A DNA stretch of 64,000 nucleotides. Origin: Sanderia malayensis (lineage: Eukaryota > Cnidaria > Scyphozoa > Semaeostomeae > Pelagiidae). Under the pieces are notes generated by a model. That model ran no database searches. It saw only the letters and a list, made by a program, of their open reading frames with translations, and was not told the DNA's origin. The stretch lies in assembly GCA_013076295.1 (NCBI GenBank), contig RQOL01000531.1, positions 2,480,001-2,544,000 on the forward strand, in the 5' to 3' direction. This document shows, in pieces, positions 1 through 12,217 of the stretch. A program made the position numbers and the translations under genes. Each line of letters begins with the position of its first letter. Within the stretch, counting starts at the first letter, position 1.

Positions 1-93
1 CAACAATTTGACTTCAACGTCTATGATATCAACGTCACAGAATATTCTTATCAACAATAGTTTTATCATAACGATAAGGCATCAAAGGCATAC

Positions 94-221
94 CTTTTTG
101 TGTCTGCGCCAACAAACCAATACAACTGTTATACAGACAATGCCTGCAACCGCAGGGACTGTGATCAGCAGAAAGAGAGGAATGCCTTCTTTTGTTTCAA
201 TGGATTGGCCATCGGGCTTTC
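94..221 (-). CDS. FGFR: FGFR-like transmembrane exon
   Basis: On the minus strand an acceptor (atcaacag) precedes base 221 and a donor (gtatgc) follows base 94. The exon starts with two bases that complete a glycine codon. It then encodes a short acidic stalk (KPDGQSIETKEG), about 23 hydrophobic residues starting IPLFLLITV, and the stop-transfer sequence CWRRHKK. Its length of 128 bp leaves phase 0 for the next, unseen exon. The topology of Ig domains, then stalk, then helix is what places the gene among single-pass receptors. Bases 1-93 are the following intron. Confidence 0.7.
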
Positions 222-3200
222 CTGTTGATAGATTGAAAACACTTTGCATTAAACCATATACTAACCAAGGTTGTTCATTGAAAACTAACTAGCTAACTAG
301 CTAGCTACTTCTCCAGCTGACGTTTCAGCTCGCAAAAACAATACCAAAGACTAATCTAGTAGTCGACACGTTTGGCAGAAAATATTAAAAAAGCATGCAT
401 ATCTTCGGCACAAAGAGCATGCGGATGTAAATGATGGCAATGCAATGCCAGTGCGCAGGAGTATACATGTCGGCATTGATTAAACGAAAGGTTATTAAAT
501 GGTCGACTGGCTAATTAGCTTGTTAGATAACGGAGAATTATAGAGTCATGGAAACAGATAAGCGCAAACTGCTTTTATAATGCCGAGCAATTGCATGATA
601 ATCAGTGATGAAGATAAACCTTTACTTCGCTCTATGATGCTTGGACAGTTAGCTCGAAATGAATGCACGGCGAAGCACGCGGGAGCACGCGAGAACGCGC
701 GGGAATGAATACAGAATTAAGAACTCAATCGTTAGCAATTCACGGCTCTTGAAATCCTTGTACACATGCACAGAAGACCATAGTCTGTGCTCCAAATCCG
801 AACCTAAAAGTAATGGGTCTGTGAACTAATTAACATAGGCCTTCTAAATTTATATCCATGCGTTTATGCATCCAATGTTAATTATTTTGCGTTTACTATT
901 GATATTTCTTCTGCATTACAGATTAAACTTCTTATGTGCCCAGACTTTATTTCACTACGGAAAACCTGTTCAAAATGCGATGCATAATTAAGATGTTTCC
1001 AAAGATTCAAGAAAAATGCATGGATAAATTTGGCAGACAGTTCACACACCCACTTCGTTTAGGTTCGGGGGTCTGGAGCAGAGGCTAAAGTGTCCGTAGC
1101 CAAAATCGTACGCTTCAATTAGATCTCTCTATGAAGAGATTTGGCGGTCAGAAGCAAACTTTCTACAATCAGAATTAATTCATCTGCTCGTAATCGCATG
1201 ATGCGAAATTAGCAAGCACCTGCTGTGACGCATTAGGCCATTTGAAAGAGAATTATGATATTACAGAACGATTATTAACTGCATACACCCACACATGAGC
1301 CGCGTTCTGAGTCACAAATGCGCTACAAAACCTAGGCCTTCGAGCCTCTGTGGACATTTACCCTTCAAACCCCTTAAAGTACGTGGGCGTGCTGTTGTCC
1401 CATTTGGAAAGCTATCCCAATCCACACGAAATCCCTCTCAAAAAAATAACTTCATCTATATTTTAGGATGATCATTACCAGCAAGCGACCAAAATGTTCA
1501 TTACCAGCAAACGAGCAGTCATTATAAAAGCTGTCATCACTTTGGTTCGATTTTAGACCAAACATTCGTTATCAAAGTGATAATGACTTGGATAATAAAT
1601 GATTGCTTTACAGTCAAATATATAGATTAGATTGTCCTCCTTAATTAAAAACTGCAATCTTCACAAAGTGGATAACTTTACGAACTGTACTGCTTCTCTT
1701 TGTGCATAGGCCGATGCGGAGGAGATCGTCTCTCTGATCTAGAAACTACGGTATAGAAACTATGGAATTTTGTCCAATTGAAATTTCAATCACTCAATAA
1801 AAAAGCACCGTTATATGCGGTGCGGTATCGGCCGAAAAGAGCTTAAGATTAGTCTTTGCATTGCACATAATGGTCCCCTAAAATATACCTCCAATAAGAC
1901 AAATACCCACCCACTGAATAACGTATTGAAGACACTGACACATTGGCATACTGAACACATTGGCATAAAGAGCACACTGACATGCTGAACACACTGGCAT
2001 ACTAAATACACTGGAATACTGAACACAATGACATACTGAACATAATGACATACTGAACACACTGACATACTGAACACACTGGCACACTGAAAACACTGGC
2101 ATACTGAACACACTGGCATGCTGAACACACTGGCATACTAAACACAATGATATACTGAGTGTCAGAGTAGAATTCAAAGGGGGCAATAGCTATGGATCCC
2201 CGGATTAGCCTTAAGTTTAGCACACTACTACTGGGTATTAAGTCAACTGTATATTAAAGACCATTACATCGTATAATCAGGAAGGCATGGCTGGGTCATT
2301 GATTATGTATTCGAAATTAGATTAGATGTGCATTGTTTAGGGCGTCTGCATGGGTCTGGGAGAAGAAGGAAATTGGGACGAAACATTATTGTGTGTGGTG
2401 TAGCAGACAATTACAACTAGTGAGACGTGAAATGTAATGGTGGGGAAAATAAGTGATTATCACATCAATTAAACAGTTAAGATAAAGAAAATAATCAATT
2501 AGAAACTTGTATAAAAGCCGAAAAGTCAGGCATGGTTTGGCATGGCTCAAAAAGAGGGTGGGTAGGGGGAGAAGTTGTGCGAAGTGATCTCAAGTGGAAT
2601 GAAAACGAGGCTCGGCTTTGGAACAACCTGAGCCTCGCTTTCATTTCAAATGTTCACAAACCATCTTGTTTCAACCATCAAGAGTTGAAATAAGAAAAGA
2701 AGCAACACAAAAGCACGCTTCCTTCATCGGTGAGAGGCTCAATGATAGCCTCGCATCTATGCAAGAGTTGAATTGAATTGAACACCAGAAGAAACAGTTT
2801 GATTCATAATCCTTTGTATTGGCATTAACTGCAGTCAGCGATTGCAAACAGCAAAAGTTTGTGGTGTTTAGAGCGAAATTGTGATGTGAAATCACGAGGA
2901 GGACAAACGCATAATGCTTATCGGCTTAGCCTGCATATCCAATTAGTTTTAGTCATTGTTTGTGTATCATTAATTACATAAAATTGTAAATCTTTGGGGA
3001 GACTGTGGACTGGCAGATATTATGTTCCTCTATTGAAAGGCATTTGATTTGATAATTGGTGGAAAACAGTGATGAATGAATAATATAAAAGTATCTCTTA
3101 CCAATCGGTTCACTGGTCTTTTCAATCGTGTTAACCTTCTTGGTCACTTTTTTGTTCACAATGATTTTGATTCCCTTGAAAACCTTGGCTGATTGACTGC

Positions 3201-6200
3201 CACCGGTTTTACACATGTACCATCCTCGGTCGCTTTGTGAAACGTTTTTGAACGTCAACGAACCAACCACTGTGCCATTCTTATGATAGAAAAATTCCCA
3301 ATGAATCCTCCGTTGCGGGGCATGCGATTTCTTCGACTGAACAGGAGCTTTGAACACGCCGATTTTCGTCGACTCGGGGAAGTACTTGATCCAACGGAAT
3401 CGAGGCACGCCTCCTTTCCGCTTTGCTTTAGTTACGCAATTCAACGTCACGTTGCCGCCAACAACTGCTGTTACTTTTTCAAACGAGACAAAACTTGGGT
3501 GGCTAGTTTTCATGTGACGCTTCACAGTAATACGAAACGTGTAATTAACACTGCCAAGAAGATTGGCCACGATGCATGTGTAATTGCCGGAATCCTGTAG
3601 AGTAAGGTTTTTAAAATGGACTACTTGATGATTTGTACTGACTCCTATGCTTGGGTGTGACTGTAATGACTTTCCATCTTTTGTCCATGTTATGACTGGC
3701 GGTGGGTCCACAGCATTAACGATGCATTTCAACTTTGTACTCTCTCCGACCAACAGAGTTCGCTCTTTCCTCTGCTTACCCTCTATTATAATTTTCGGTT
3801 TTTGTTGATATCCTTTAAGAAAAGAGATCAGAGATATTAATCTAACACAATGAACCCAAAACAACTCATCGATCACTTAGGACACGTTGGGCAGGGGGTG
3901 TGCACATTGGGTCCTTCAATTGCCTGGGTTGGGTGCTTGGGTACATAGATGTGACATGCATAGATATAGCATGCATAGATGTGACATGCATAGATGTAAT
4001 ATGCATAGATATACCATGCATGGATATACCATGCATGGATATAACATGTATAGGTATAACAATGCACCGTGCATAGATGTAACACAACTTACCATTCATG
4101 AACTTCACGGCGTGTGGCGGCGGCTGTTTGCGAACTGCACGAAACAAAGAATACTGGAAATCAACGATTAAACAAAGCATCATAACAATTAAGGATTGAA
4201 TAAAGTATCAGAGCACGTAAGCATTTCACAAGCCCAATGCGTCATTATCGATATTATATTCCGTACTTTCATGAGACCCATTGAAATGAAATTGCTGATC
4301 TGGCTGATAAGAGGCCGATAAGAGCACCGAGCAATTAATTAAAGCAATGTAAATTAATAGCAGTAGGTCATTAACATTTTTGCGCAATGGGTTATTGTAT
4401 ATCTCTTCGAATAGGCTATTGTATATCGCTTGCTTATGATGGTTCAATGTCATTCCTTTGCAATGAACCATAATGCATCCTTTAGATGAACCAAATACTA
4501 CATATACATTAGTGAAACAGAAAGTGAACACATGCAATAACGAATCACTGTGATACTGAAATGATATTAATTTGTCATGAATGTGGATTTTACGGCACAC
4601 TAACTCTTAAATATCCCAGTGTTCCAGAATTCCATATTGCATGCTTCGCCGAAAGCCTACTTGAATTGAAATCTTTAATCCACTTACTCGTAAGTGAGAA
4701 AGGAACAAATTTTAAGATTGGGAAAGATTGAGGGGACAAACAACTCAGCCAGATAGGATATTGCAACTAATGCACGATTCTCAATTTACCACCCTAATTC
4801 TAGCTTAAGTTTCAGTCATTAATGCTACACTACGGATCAAGGCAAAGAAAAGCTCGGGATATCCTTCTACCCCCCACCCCCACCCATCCTTGTTTTTCCG
4901 ACGCATATAGATTCAATTCAATAGTAGTTTGAGTAACAGGTTAATGCGCTGTAGCTTACCAGGTCTTTTTGATTTGTCAGGTTTCATGGGCGTGACCTCT
5001 TTTCCATTCTGATAGACCTTGAGAACTCGCCTCGCATTCGTGTGACCATACTCGTTCGTAGCCGTACAGATGTACACGCCAGCATCTCCCGGCTGCACGT
5101 TTCTTATCTTCAGAAACTTGTTCTGTCGTATCTCAAAACGAGGCCACGTCGACCTGTCCTGTCGTATCAGGCCAAACTGGTTCTTCCAGAAAAACAGTGT
5201 TCGATTATTTGTATCGTGATGCGCACCAGTTGCCCGGCAACGCAGCTTTACATCTTCGCCAACATTCTTCCTGTACAGCTTCTCTTCGCTGTGAATTATC
5301 TTCGGCAGTTCTGGAAGATACGGGAGAAAATACAAGTTATACTCTTGCTGCTGGCAAACGTTCGGGCCATTGTGTAAACATTATGTACTGCACAGGCCGT
5401 AGTGACAAAACGGGTACTGACAAAACGCCAATACCCGAGCCTGCGTTAAACAAATAAACATTGCATGGCTGCAATCAATGCCAAATGCCATTACAGAAGC
5501 AATATGATGTAAATAGTAACACCAAGCAATGGAAAGCCTTTACAGAAATTAAAAAGCAACTATTATATCGGGAGTTCACTAAACTAGAGGGTGAATTCTT
5601 ATATATATTTGAATGGATAGTACACACGGACGAGTTAACATTGTATAATATAATATACTTTATTATAAAATGTTATGTCGAGATTATATAAGTTGAAGTT
5701 ATATAAGTATACTGTAAGTTGAATTTCACGTTAAGCTTGGGAATTATTGTCTGTTGTAATTAAAAAACCCTGCTTCATTTCAAAAGTTGGATAATCTCGA
5801 GATCACATGGAAATCCAAGGTCATCAACTGGAAATCTAAGCAGTATTAACGTCGAGATTAGAGAGATTTAGCATTGAAAGAAAAATCGACGAAAATCCAT
5901 CCCGGTAAATGCAAGCATTCCACGTTAGAAAAATAACGGAAAGCCACAGTTAATGCTTATTTGCTTTGAGATGATACGGGACACACCTCGTGTTCTAATT
6001 AAAGCTGGCTCTACTATTACTCCAACTGAAACTAAACCACTGATTTGAGTTCATGTTAACTGCTGCTATCTTAGCTATCAATCGCGAAGTAATGTGTAAC
6101 TGCAGTCAGATCTGCATAGATCGAACTCGCGTAATTCGAACTGTCTAATTGGAACGAAATCCCTTCAAAGGCCAATTAAGAAACAATCATTATAAAGCGA

Positions 6201-9200
6201 ATCTTTATCATTCGAAATTTTTTGTAATTTGAATAGTTTCATGCTTCCACAGGGTGCTCAAATTAAACAGAGTTGAGTGTAAAATGCAATCAAAGAGCCT
6301 CGATCAGCTCTGCTACCGTTCAACTATGGATATTTCATAAATATGTCACAAACAATCTCTATCTCCCCTGACTTTTGTTGATTTTATGTTCGTCCCACTG
6401 TAACTCAACACCTCGTAAGGTAGAACAAATTTCTCGTTTCCACGTCGCCTGTTCGCCATATCGAGGCTGAAATGTACACGGCGACATTACATCTGCTTTG
6501 TGGAGCTCAGCAAAAGCCTGCGAACAGACGAACTTTGTTTGGGCTTGAAATGGTTAGAATCACAAGCATCCATTGGAACAGTGAAAGTCATAAGCACCCG
6601 AGAACATAATGTTTGGTGACTCAATGAGATTAGGACGGAATAGAATGACATTTACAAGCCTGCGGGAAACGACATTAATTAATGACGGTTTGTATTTTAA
6701 TTGCATGATGAGTCTTGATCGAACACAAACTCGCCACAGGACCAAAGTCGCTTATTTTTCAATCTATTATGGACAATCCTTGCTTGTCAGCGTAACAGGA
6801 TTTTAAGTGAATTTGGGTATTGAAAATGTTCAAGGTTATCAAGCATGGTTTCCGCTCACTTTTCTTCAAATTGATCACGGCTAACAATTCTATATTTCTC
6901 ACAGATAAAGACACGATCATACACGAAAGGGATGATTGATCTTCACTCTGACAATTACCCACGTTAGATGCACTTCCAAGATTACACAGTCTTGCTTTAG
7001 AATTTTCCACAAATAAGCGTCATTATGCGTAGGAAAAGAAAAATGCATAATTATCGCAATCCATTTAGATTATATGTATATGTACGGTAAAGAGAAAAGA
7101 AGTGCAATGGTCCACCACAACATGTCATAGATAAGGAATGTCTCAATATTCCATTTATGATCAGCAAACTGTGTGTATGAATGAATATGGTAGAAAGGAC
7201 TGGAACTGAGGCCATTTTTGACAGTGTCCCACAACTCCATTGGGCATAGTAATGAGTAATGAGGATATACACGTGACAGCCTGTGAAACTATAGGGGACT
7301 ACGGTTGATCTTCTAAACGCGCCCCTGCTTCCAGCATGCAGTAATTCATTGAATAAAGGCCGGTGCCCTTAAAAGTTTTCAGTGGGCGCTTATTGCACGG
7401 GGCGTTTAAAGAGAGTTTATGGGAAACAATGAGATATGGGAGTTGGAAGTACACAAATAATCTCTATAAGAATATGCATCAGGTAGCGAATATAGCGCGG
7501 GAACATGGATAATACCAACCAAGTGACTAATTCTGGCGATAATTTCACAGCTGAGCTGCTTAATTGTATTGCAGCCAAAACCTCAGCGAGATTAGGGAAC
7601 ATACAAATCATCTCGGAAAGGATAATCGCCCGTCAGAAAACTGACAACATCAGAAGCTTGTCAGCATGCTAGATTGATCATATCGCCTGCCACAAGCCAA
7701 CCACAACTGTTCTCTTGCGTTTGAATGTTTTCAGCTGAGCGAACAGCCGTGAGAATAGGACTACCATTAGTAAAGCATGGAACATGAATAGACATGCGCT
7801 CATGGAATCGTGGAATGCTTGTTGACGACGTATTGGTAGATGGAACGTAAAGATAAATAGTGGTGCATCTTGATGTAATATGGATTTTTATTAGGGAATT
7901 TTGGAATGAAATTCCAGTAAAGACTGAACTGATAAGTCGGAAAGCTAGAATTGAATTACAATATGAAATAGTTATTCCATACATTCCATTCCATTATCCC
8001 AATATTCCATTATCTCAATATATATTGCTAACATTCCACGTTCCTATTCCACATTTTATCGATAACCTCTCGCTGTCACAAGACGTTGACTCGAACGCTG
8101 GAAATTGGATTACTGACTTTCGCAATTGAACATAAGATTCATTAAATTATATGACCGATAGAAATAAAGAAACAATCTCATAGCAGGATGGATAAAATGT
8201 ATTTACACCGCGGCCAAATGAAACGTGTAATTCTAAAACCACGGCAATAAAAAATTTAAGATTCATTTTTATTTGGCAACTGCTGTAAAAACGATTGCTT
8301 CACATGGTGGGTGTGTTATGATGTTTTCAATTAAAAAAGCTCGAAAATAGAGCTAGATATTGCATGCGAGGCTGTGAAACATATTGACATAACTCGAAAA
8401 AAGGTCTGTCAATACTCGAACTTACATCTTCATCTGCGTCTAACTATCTGTGTCTGAACAGCAAAGCACAATAACTACCCAACCTTTCTATTTTGTAGAA
8501 GCTATCTAGATGGGGCAATTACTACAAGATGGGCCATTAGACAAGAAAATGCAAGTAAATCACATATATTTGCTTATGATGCAGTGACAAAATGACGACG
8601 ATTGACTCATGCTAAGATTCACATTCAGATGGGTTTTGATGATAATGAGGCAAAACAAATTGGTTGGTGATCAATTATAACCGTGCTCAATCATCATTAG
8701 AAATGCTTTTCTTTCACATACAGAAGAGCATCGTTAATTTAGATAACGATGAAGGACACAATAAAATTCAGACTGACAATTATAATATCATTACCACGAC
8801 CCTCATCATCATTATCACCATCATCAAAGAGTTGGATGTAAATAGACTTTTTCGGTTGAATTTCGGTTGTATTTCTGATCAGTGTGTAACGAATAATGAA
8901 AAAGAGACAAGTAAAGGGAAGTATGTGGGAGTAGGCATTTAATCTTGCTAATTCAATTCACTCCCAACGCTGATTAATTGTGTGGTACTACATTCCCCAA
9001 CACTGACCTAGATCAGCACACCTCAAGGTTGTTCAATTCAATGGTAATGATGATGACATAATGGAAGCAGAAGGCTCGCATGACAGGGCGTGGACGCAAA
9101 ACCAAATTTAGAATCCAGTCACTCCACCATGGGAAAATTATGTATTGTTGCTTAACTTAAATTGACCAACAGTGTTTGAGTCTGCTTGTAAATAGTACAT

Positions 9201-12200
9201 TGCATAGCACATATATTTGTCTTATGACCAGAACGACAACAAACAAGTGTGAATAGAGTTTAGAACATGGGGGGTGTACGGTATCTTACACAAAAACTGG
9301 TTTATATAAGAAACTACAATCAAGGTAGTCACAAATTTAAAAAACCTTTAGTACTAGGCTGAAGAAACTGGATTGTAAAACCAAGAAACTGTAAAATTTC
9401 CATTCTTAAGAAGGAATCCATTGAGGTTAGATTGTGAATTTTGTGAATATCAAGAATTTCGTCAATTTTTCCTGAAAAAGACTGCAACTTTTGCTTTTGA
9501 TCTGCATGGGTTTTCTCGTAACGACCTATACAACAGTCCGAAAAAGCTTAAAATCAAAACAATACGATAATTTTAGACCTCAAAAATAAGAAACCAAAAC
9601 GTATTAGTACAAAAACTCCCATGCCAAAATGAAATTAATTAACTTCAGATTAAGGTTCAATGTGTTGGATATGAGGTATGAGCGAACTTTGTGATAAACA
9701 AACAATTTTACAGCTAATAATCACAGCACTACTGAAAAGGGAACTATAAACATGCCATAAAGGAGCATAGTGCTATATTTATTTGTGATATAAATGTGGT
9801 AGGCTCCTTTATTTTACTTTATTTTATCACCAACGTAAACTAATTTTCAGAGACGAAAGCAATGTCCCAAAGAACGACAGCAAATTCCAATCACACACAA
9901 TACTAACGTGCCATGCCGCCACTATATGAGTCAACAGAGTGCGGGTACAAACAGTGGCGTAGATACAGGGGGGGCATGGGGGGGCGACCGCCCCCCCCCC
10001 CCCCCCACCAGAGCTTCCGAGCCATTTTGTCGGAAAATTTAAGATTTTGTCGGAAAGTTTTCGAAAATGATCTTAAAGGACAGTTTGAAAACATTTTCAA
10101 ATTGCTAGAAATAGCCTTGACTCTTCCAGTATCGTCAGCTCATGACGAACGATCTTTCAGCTGCTTAAAGAGAGTCACGACGTATCTCTGAAGTACCATG
10201 AATGAACAGGGTCTTGTCTTTCAAACATGGCGTGGATCTCCATCAATCGCGAAAAAGTGGCAAACTTGCCATTAAGAAAGATGCAAGAACCCTTTCTTGA
10301 AGCAAAAACAAGAAAACTTGTCAATTAAACTATTTATCATTTGTTTTCGATGTTTATATTTTGGTTTTTGTTCTGTTGTAATGTTTTGAAAATGATAATC
10401 ACCAAAACATTTCATTTCCCGATTCTTGTTTTTCTCAACTAACTGTCATCTTTCATGTTTAAACTCTGTGTATATTCAGAAACGTCTTATCGAACACTTT
10501 CCCAAATTCGGGCGTGCCCTTGTAGACACGCCCAAAAGACACACCTTTTTGTCGGAAAATTTTGGTCTTTGCCCCCCCGCTAAAAGTTTCTATCTACGCC
10601 ACTGGGTACAAAATTGTCTCTCGTGGTAACCAGATCAAATGTAAACAGTGAAACCAAACAAAAGATATATATAATACATGTGTAGGCATAAGTAGTGAAA
10701 CAAATGATGAGTGCGGGCATGCGTCGTCTCCAGTTTAATCCACCTCAAGACAACTGAAAGATCAGACAGCAAATAGTTGCTGACAAACATATTCAGAAAG
10801 CAGTAACCGACCACTAGCCAATATCAACTAACCGACCAAGCCCGAAATAAAAGGAGTATAGTTTGACTAAATTACAGCCAACAATACGGCATTTTACGAT
10901 GTGGCACTAGAAACTACCCTTCTACATGAACAACAATAAAACTGGCAGGACGAGGTGTAATTCGACCGTGACCTGACTGACTCGACTATGATCTAAGTGA
11001 TATGACAAACCTAATCATCATAATAAAGTGTTTATGGTACTAAATGTTTTCTTCCGTTATACTAATCAACTTTCCACCTTTCAATTGCATTTTCAATCAG
11101 AACATGATGTTTCAATTCGCCATAACGAAGCGAGACTTTTCAAGCCTACCCCGATACGTATTTAGCACCTTCTTAGTATTTTAAGGAGACTTAATCGCTA
11201 AAATTAGGTGACGAGAACATTCCTCCTTCTCTCTATTGACATTCGCTTTGAATTGTAATAACTCTCCACTACGTACCGATCGAATTTCACGAGAACAGTG
11301 CGGGCTCAGATGATACTCATCTACCACTGGCGTCATATTTGAGCCAAAATTATACAAAGGGATATTCTTACAGTTTTCCGGAGATATATCAGCTTGGATT
11401 TGAACGTGCAGGGGAATATTCCAATATCCAACGTGGCATCGTAGTTAATTAGAGTAAACTGTGGGGCGATCACTAGTGTAACTGGCCAACTAAGGCGTCT
11501 CGAAATTGCCATAATTTGAAATAATAATATTAATTATTGTCTGAAGTAATAATAATTTTGATGGCGAAAAGAAACAATGGTAAAATTGTATAGATGATCT
11601 GCATGAGCCATTCTAAAGTTTTCAATATTTTTTCAACATTTATGGATAGAAATAAGATGTGTGGTCTATTCCTCTGTGATAAAGACTTCAGTATACAAAA
11701 CAACCATTTCATTCTATGAAAATAACTGCCATTCCCAAAAGAGCTGCGGTATACTAACAATGCCACTGTGAATCAATACAACAAAACTCCCTGAACAGAT
11801 TCTCTACGATTCTACGCACTGAGGCAGCATATTACACCTAGAACCATTGCATATCTAACCAATACACTTTGGGAACCTTGAAAACCTTGTGATAAACACC
11901 AGAGACTCTACCACGAGGCATCAAATGCATGCGAAGAAGTGAGGTGTAGCGAAGAGAAGATGAATACAATGGAAGAGATAAAAACGAGGCATTTAACGAG
12001 GCAGAAGAGTATTGATTATAAAGATGGTAGGAATACAAGTAAATACAAACACAATTTTACCTCCAGCTTGAACACAGGAACGGCTGATCATTACGCTAAT
12101 TAGCATGGAAGCCAAAACAAAAGACACAGCTGACCATCCTGGCGATGATGATGATGATGATGACAAGGTGAACATTTTCTGGTTTGCCTGCCGGTCTTTT

Positions 12201-12217
12201 TTGGCAGGGCCACTCAA
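94..12217 (-). CDS. FGFR: FGF-receptor-like gene, extracellular and transmembrane part (3' end outside window)
   Basis: Spliced by eye on the minus strand as join(12061-12217 or 12175, 4960-5310, 4093-4134, 3102-3812, 94-221). Every internal junction is phase 1 and the last exon ends in phase 0. The product is a type I membrane protein with a signal peptide, three Ig-like domains each with paired cysteines and a DxGxYxC motif, a short juxtamembrane linker and one transmembrane helix followed by a basic stop-transfer stretch. The third Ig domain (FRWIKYF, then DRGWYMC) resembles Ig III of FGF receptors, which binds FGF with Ig II. The kinase exons would lie left of base 1, so a kinase-less FGFRL1-like receptor cannot be excluded. 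Further small exons could exist between 222 and 3101, although the phases join without one. Confidence 0.72.
222..3101. other. Intron of the FGFR-like gene, mostly featureless
   Basis: This 2.9-kb stretch separates the Ig II/III exon from the transmembrane exon. Apart from the 17-bp minisatellite at about 1925-2160 I see AT-rich sequence without a convincing exon, RNA gene or complete mobile element. Open frames across the minisatellite (Cys/Val-rich on the minus strand) are translations of the repeat. Confidence 0.6.
1925..2160. repeat. 17-bp minisatellite
   Basis: About fourteen imperfect tandem copies of a 17-bp unit of the form actggcatactgaacac, with substitutions at the g/a and c/a positions. 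The period is not a multiple of three, so all three minus-strand frames stay open and give misleading Cys/Val/Ser-rich ORFs. It lies inside an FGFR-like intron. Confidence 0.8.
3102..3812 (-). CDS. FGFR: FGFR-like exon encoding Ig domains II and III
   Basis: A 711-bp exon bounded on the minus strand by the acceptor ttcttaaag and the donor gtaagaga, phase 1 at both ends. Ig II has its cysteines in KLKCIV and YTCIVAN with the core tryptophan in ITWTKDG. It is preceded by a basic stretch (GKQRKERT) in the position where FGF receptors bind heparin. Ig III has cysteines in LNCVTK and YMCKTG and a tryptophan in FRWIKYF. N-glycosylation sequons (NLT, NYT, NVT, NGT, NVS) fit an extracellular location. 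Two Ig domains in one large exon is unusual next to vertebrate FGFRs, where Ig III is split. The continuing open frame past 3102 is intron read-through. Confidence 0.75.
3947..4080. repeat. 15-bp minisatellite
   Basis: About nine tandem copies of a 15-bp unit of the form gatgtgacatgcata with variants (gatatagcatgcata, gatataccatgcatg). It sits in the short intron just downstream of the FGFR-like micro-exon on the minus strand. His/Met/Ile-rich ORFs on both strands here are translations of the repeat. Confidence 0.8.
4093..4134 (-). CDS. FGFR: FGFR-like 42-bp micro-exon, linker between Ig I and Ig II
   Basis: On the minus strand it lies between acceptor tcgtgcag and donor gtaagttg. It is 2 + 39 + 1 bases and therefore phase 1 in and out. 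With its neighbours it reads VRKQPPPHAVKFMN, a basic, proline-rich linker. It corresponds in position to the acid-box/linker region of FGF receptors but is not acidic. Being phase-symmetric it could be skipped without breaking the frame. Confidence 0.62.
4960..5310 (-). CDS. FGFR: FGFR-like exon encoding Ig domain I
   Basis: A 351-bp minus-strand exon between acceptor tatcttccag and donor gtaagcta, phase 1 at both ends. It encodes one Ig domain with cysteines in KLRCRATG and YICTATNEYG, a tryptophan in FFWKNQFG and the motif DAGVYIC. It ends in a Lys/Pro-rich tail (DKSKRP) that runs into the micro-exon. The domain boundaries coincide with the exon, the usual one-domain-one-exon pattern for phase-1 Ig modules. 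Confidence 0.75.
9952..10604 (+). mobile_element. Non-autonomous hAT element, 653 bp, with perfect 8-bp target-site duplication
   Basis: The left end cagtggcgtagata and the right end tatctacgccactg are inverted copies. The element is flanked on both sides by the same 8 bases, ggtacaaa (9944-9951 and 10605-10612), the duplication length typical of hAT transposons. Long G and C runs lie just inside the left end. The words gtcggaaaattt and ttgtcggaaag recur inside and are shared with the hAT ends at 60.3-63.4 kb, so these belong to one family. The interior retains only the 3' remnant of a transposase. Confidence 0.88.
10084..10203 (+). pseudogene. hAT transposase C-terminal dimerisation remnant
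   Basis: The frame reads FENIFKLLEIALTLPVSSAH, then DERSFSCLKRVTTYL, an in-frame TGA and STM. This matches the C-terminal hAT dimerisation motif, whose family form is roughly ALTLPVTSA.ERSFS.LKR..TYLRSTM. The arginine codon of YLRSTM appears to have become a stop, and the frame is lost soon afterwards. It is a relic inside the 653-bp element and cannot encode a working transposase. Confidence 0.8.
12061..12217 (-). CDS. FGFR: FGFR-like first coding exon (signal peptide)
   Basis: The minus strand reads MSGPAKKDRQANQK, then MFTLSSSSSSSPGW, then a hydrophobic stretch ending SRSCVQAG before a donor (gtaaaatt), leaving a phase-1 G. That base joins the Ig I exon to give the sequence CVQAG-ELPKIIHS. 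Starting at the second methionine (12175) gives a compact 37-residue signal peptide with a plausible cleavage after VQA, so 12175 may be the real start. The serine run is a (TCA)n microsatellite and may vary in length. I assign the exon from its phase, its signal-peptide character and its position 6.7 kb upstream of Ig I; no transcript confirms it. Confidence 0.55.

Larger units (their letters stand above)
5311..12060. other. First intron of the FGFR-like gene (6.7 kb)
   Basis: This interval lies between the signal-peptide exon and the Ig I exon. It holds the hAT relic at 9952-10604. Near 6120-6240 there is a string of cgaact/ttcgaa-type words resembling decayed pogo/Tigger ends. Near 7311-7410 there is a weak inverted repeat with gcgccc words. 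The rest is AT-rich sequence in which I recognise no exon or RNA gene. The short ORFs here lack splice context or recognisable motifs. Confidence 0.6.

Noticed and set aside
1811..2223. Three overlapping Cys/Val/Ser-rich minus-strand ORFs resembling a secreted cysteine-rich peptide.
   Set aside because: All three frames of the 17-bp minisatellite give the same kind of peptide; no splice or start context supports a gene.
3283..3600. A 105-codon plus-strand ORF.
   Set aside because: It is the antisense of the FGFR-like Ig II/III exon, which has clear domain signatures and splice sites.
3866..4183. His/Met/Ile-rich ORFs on both strands.
   Set aside because: They derive from the 15-bp minisatellite. 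Only the 42-bp micro-exon at 4093-4134 is supported by splice sites and phase.
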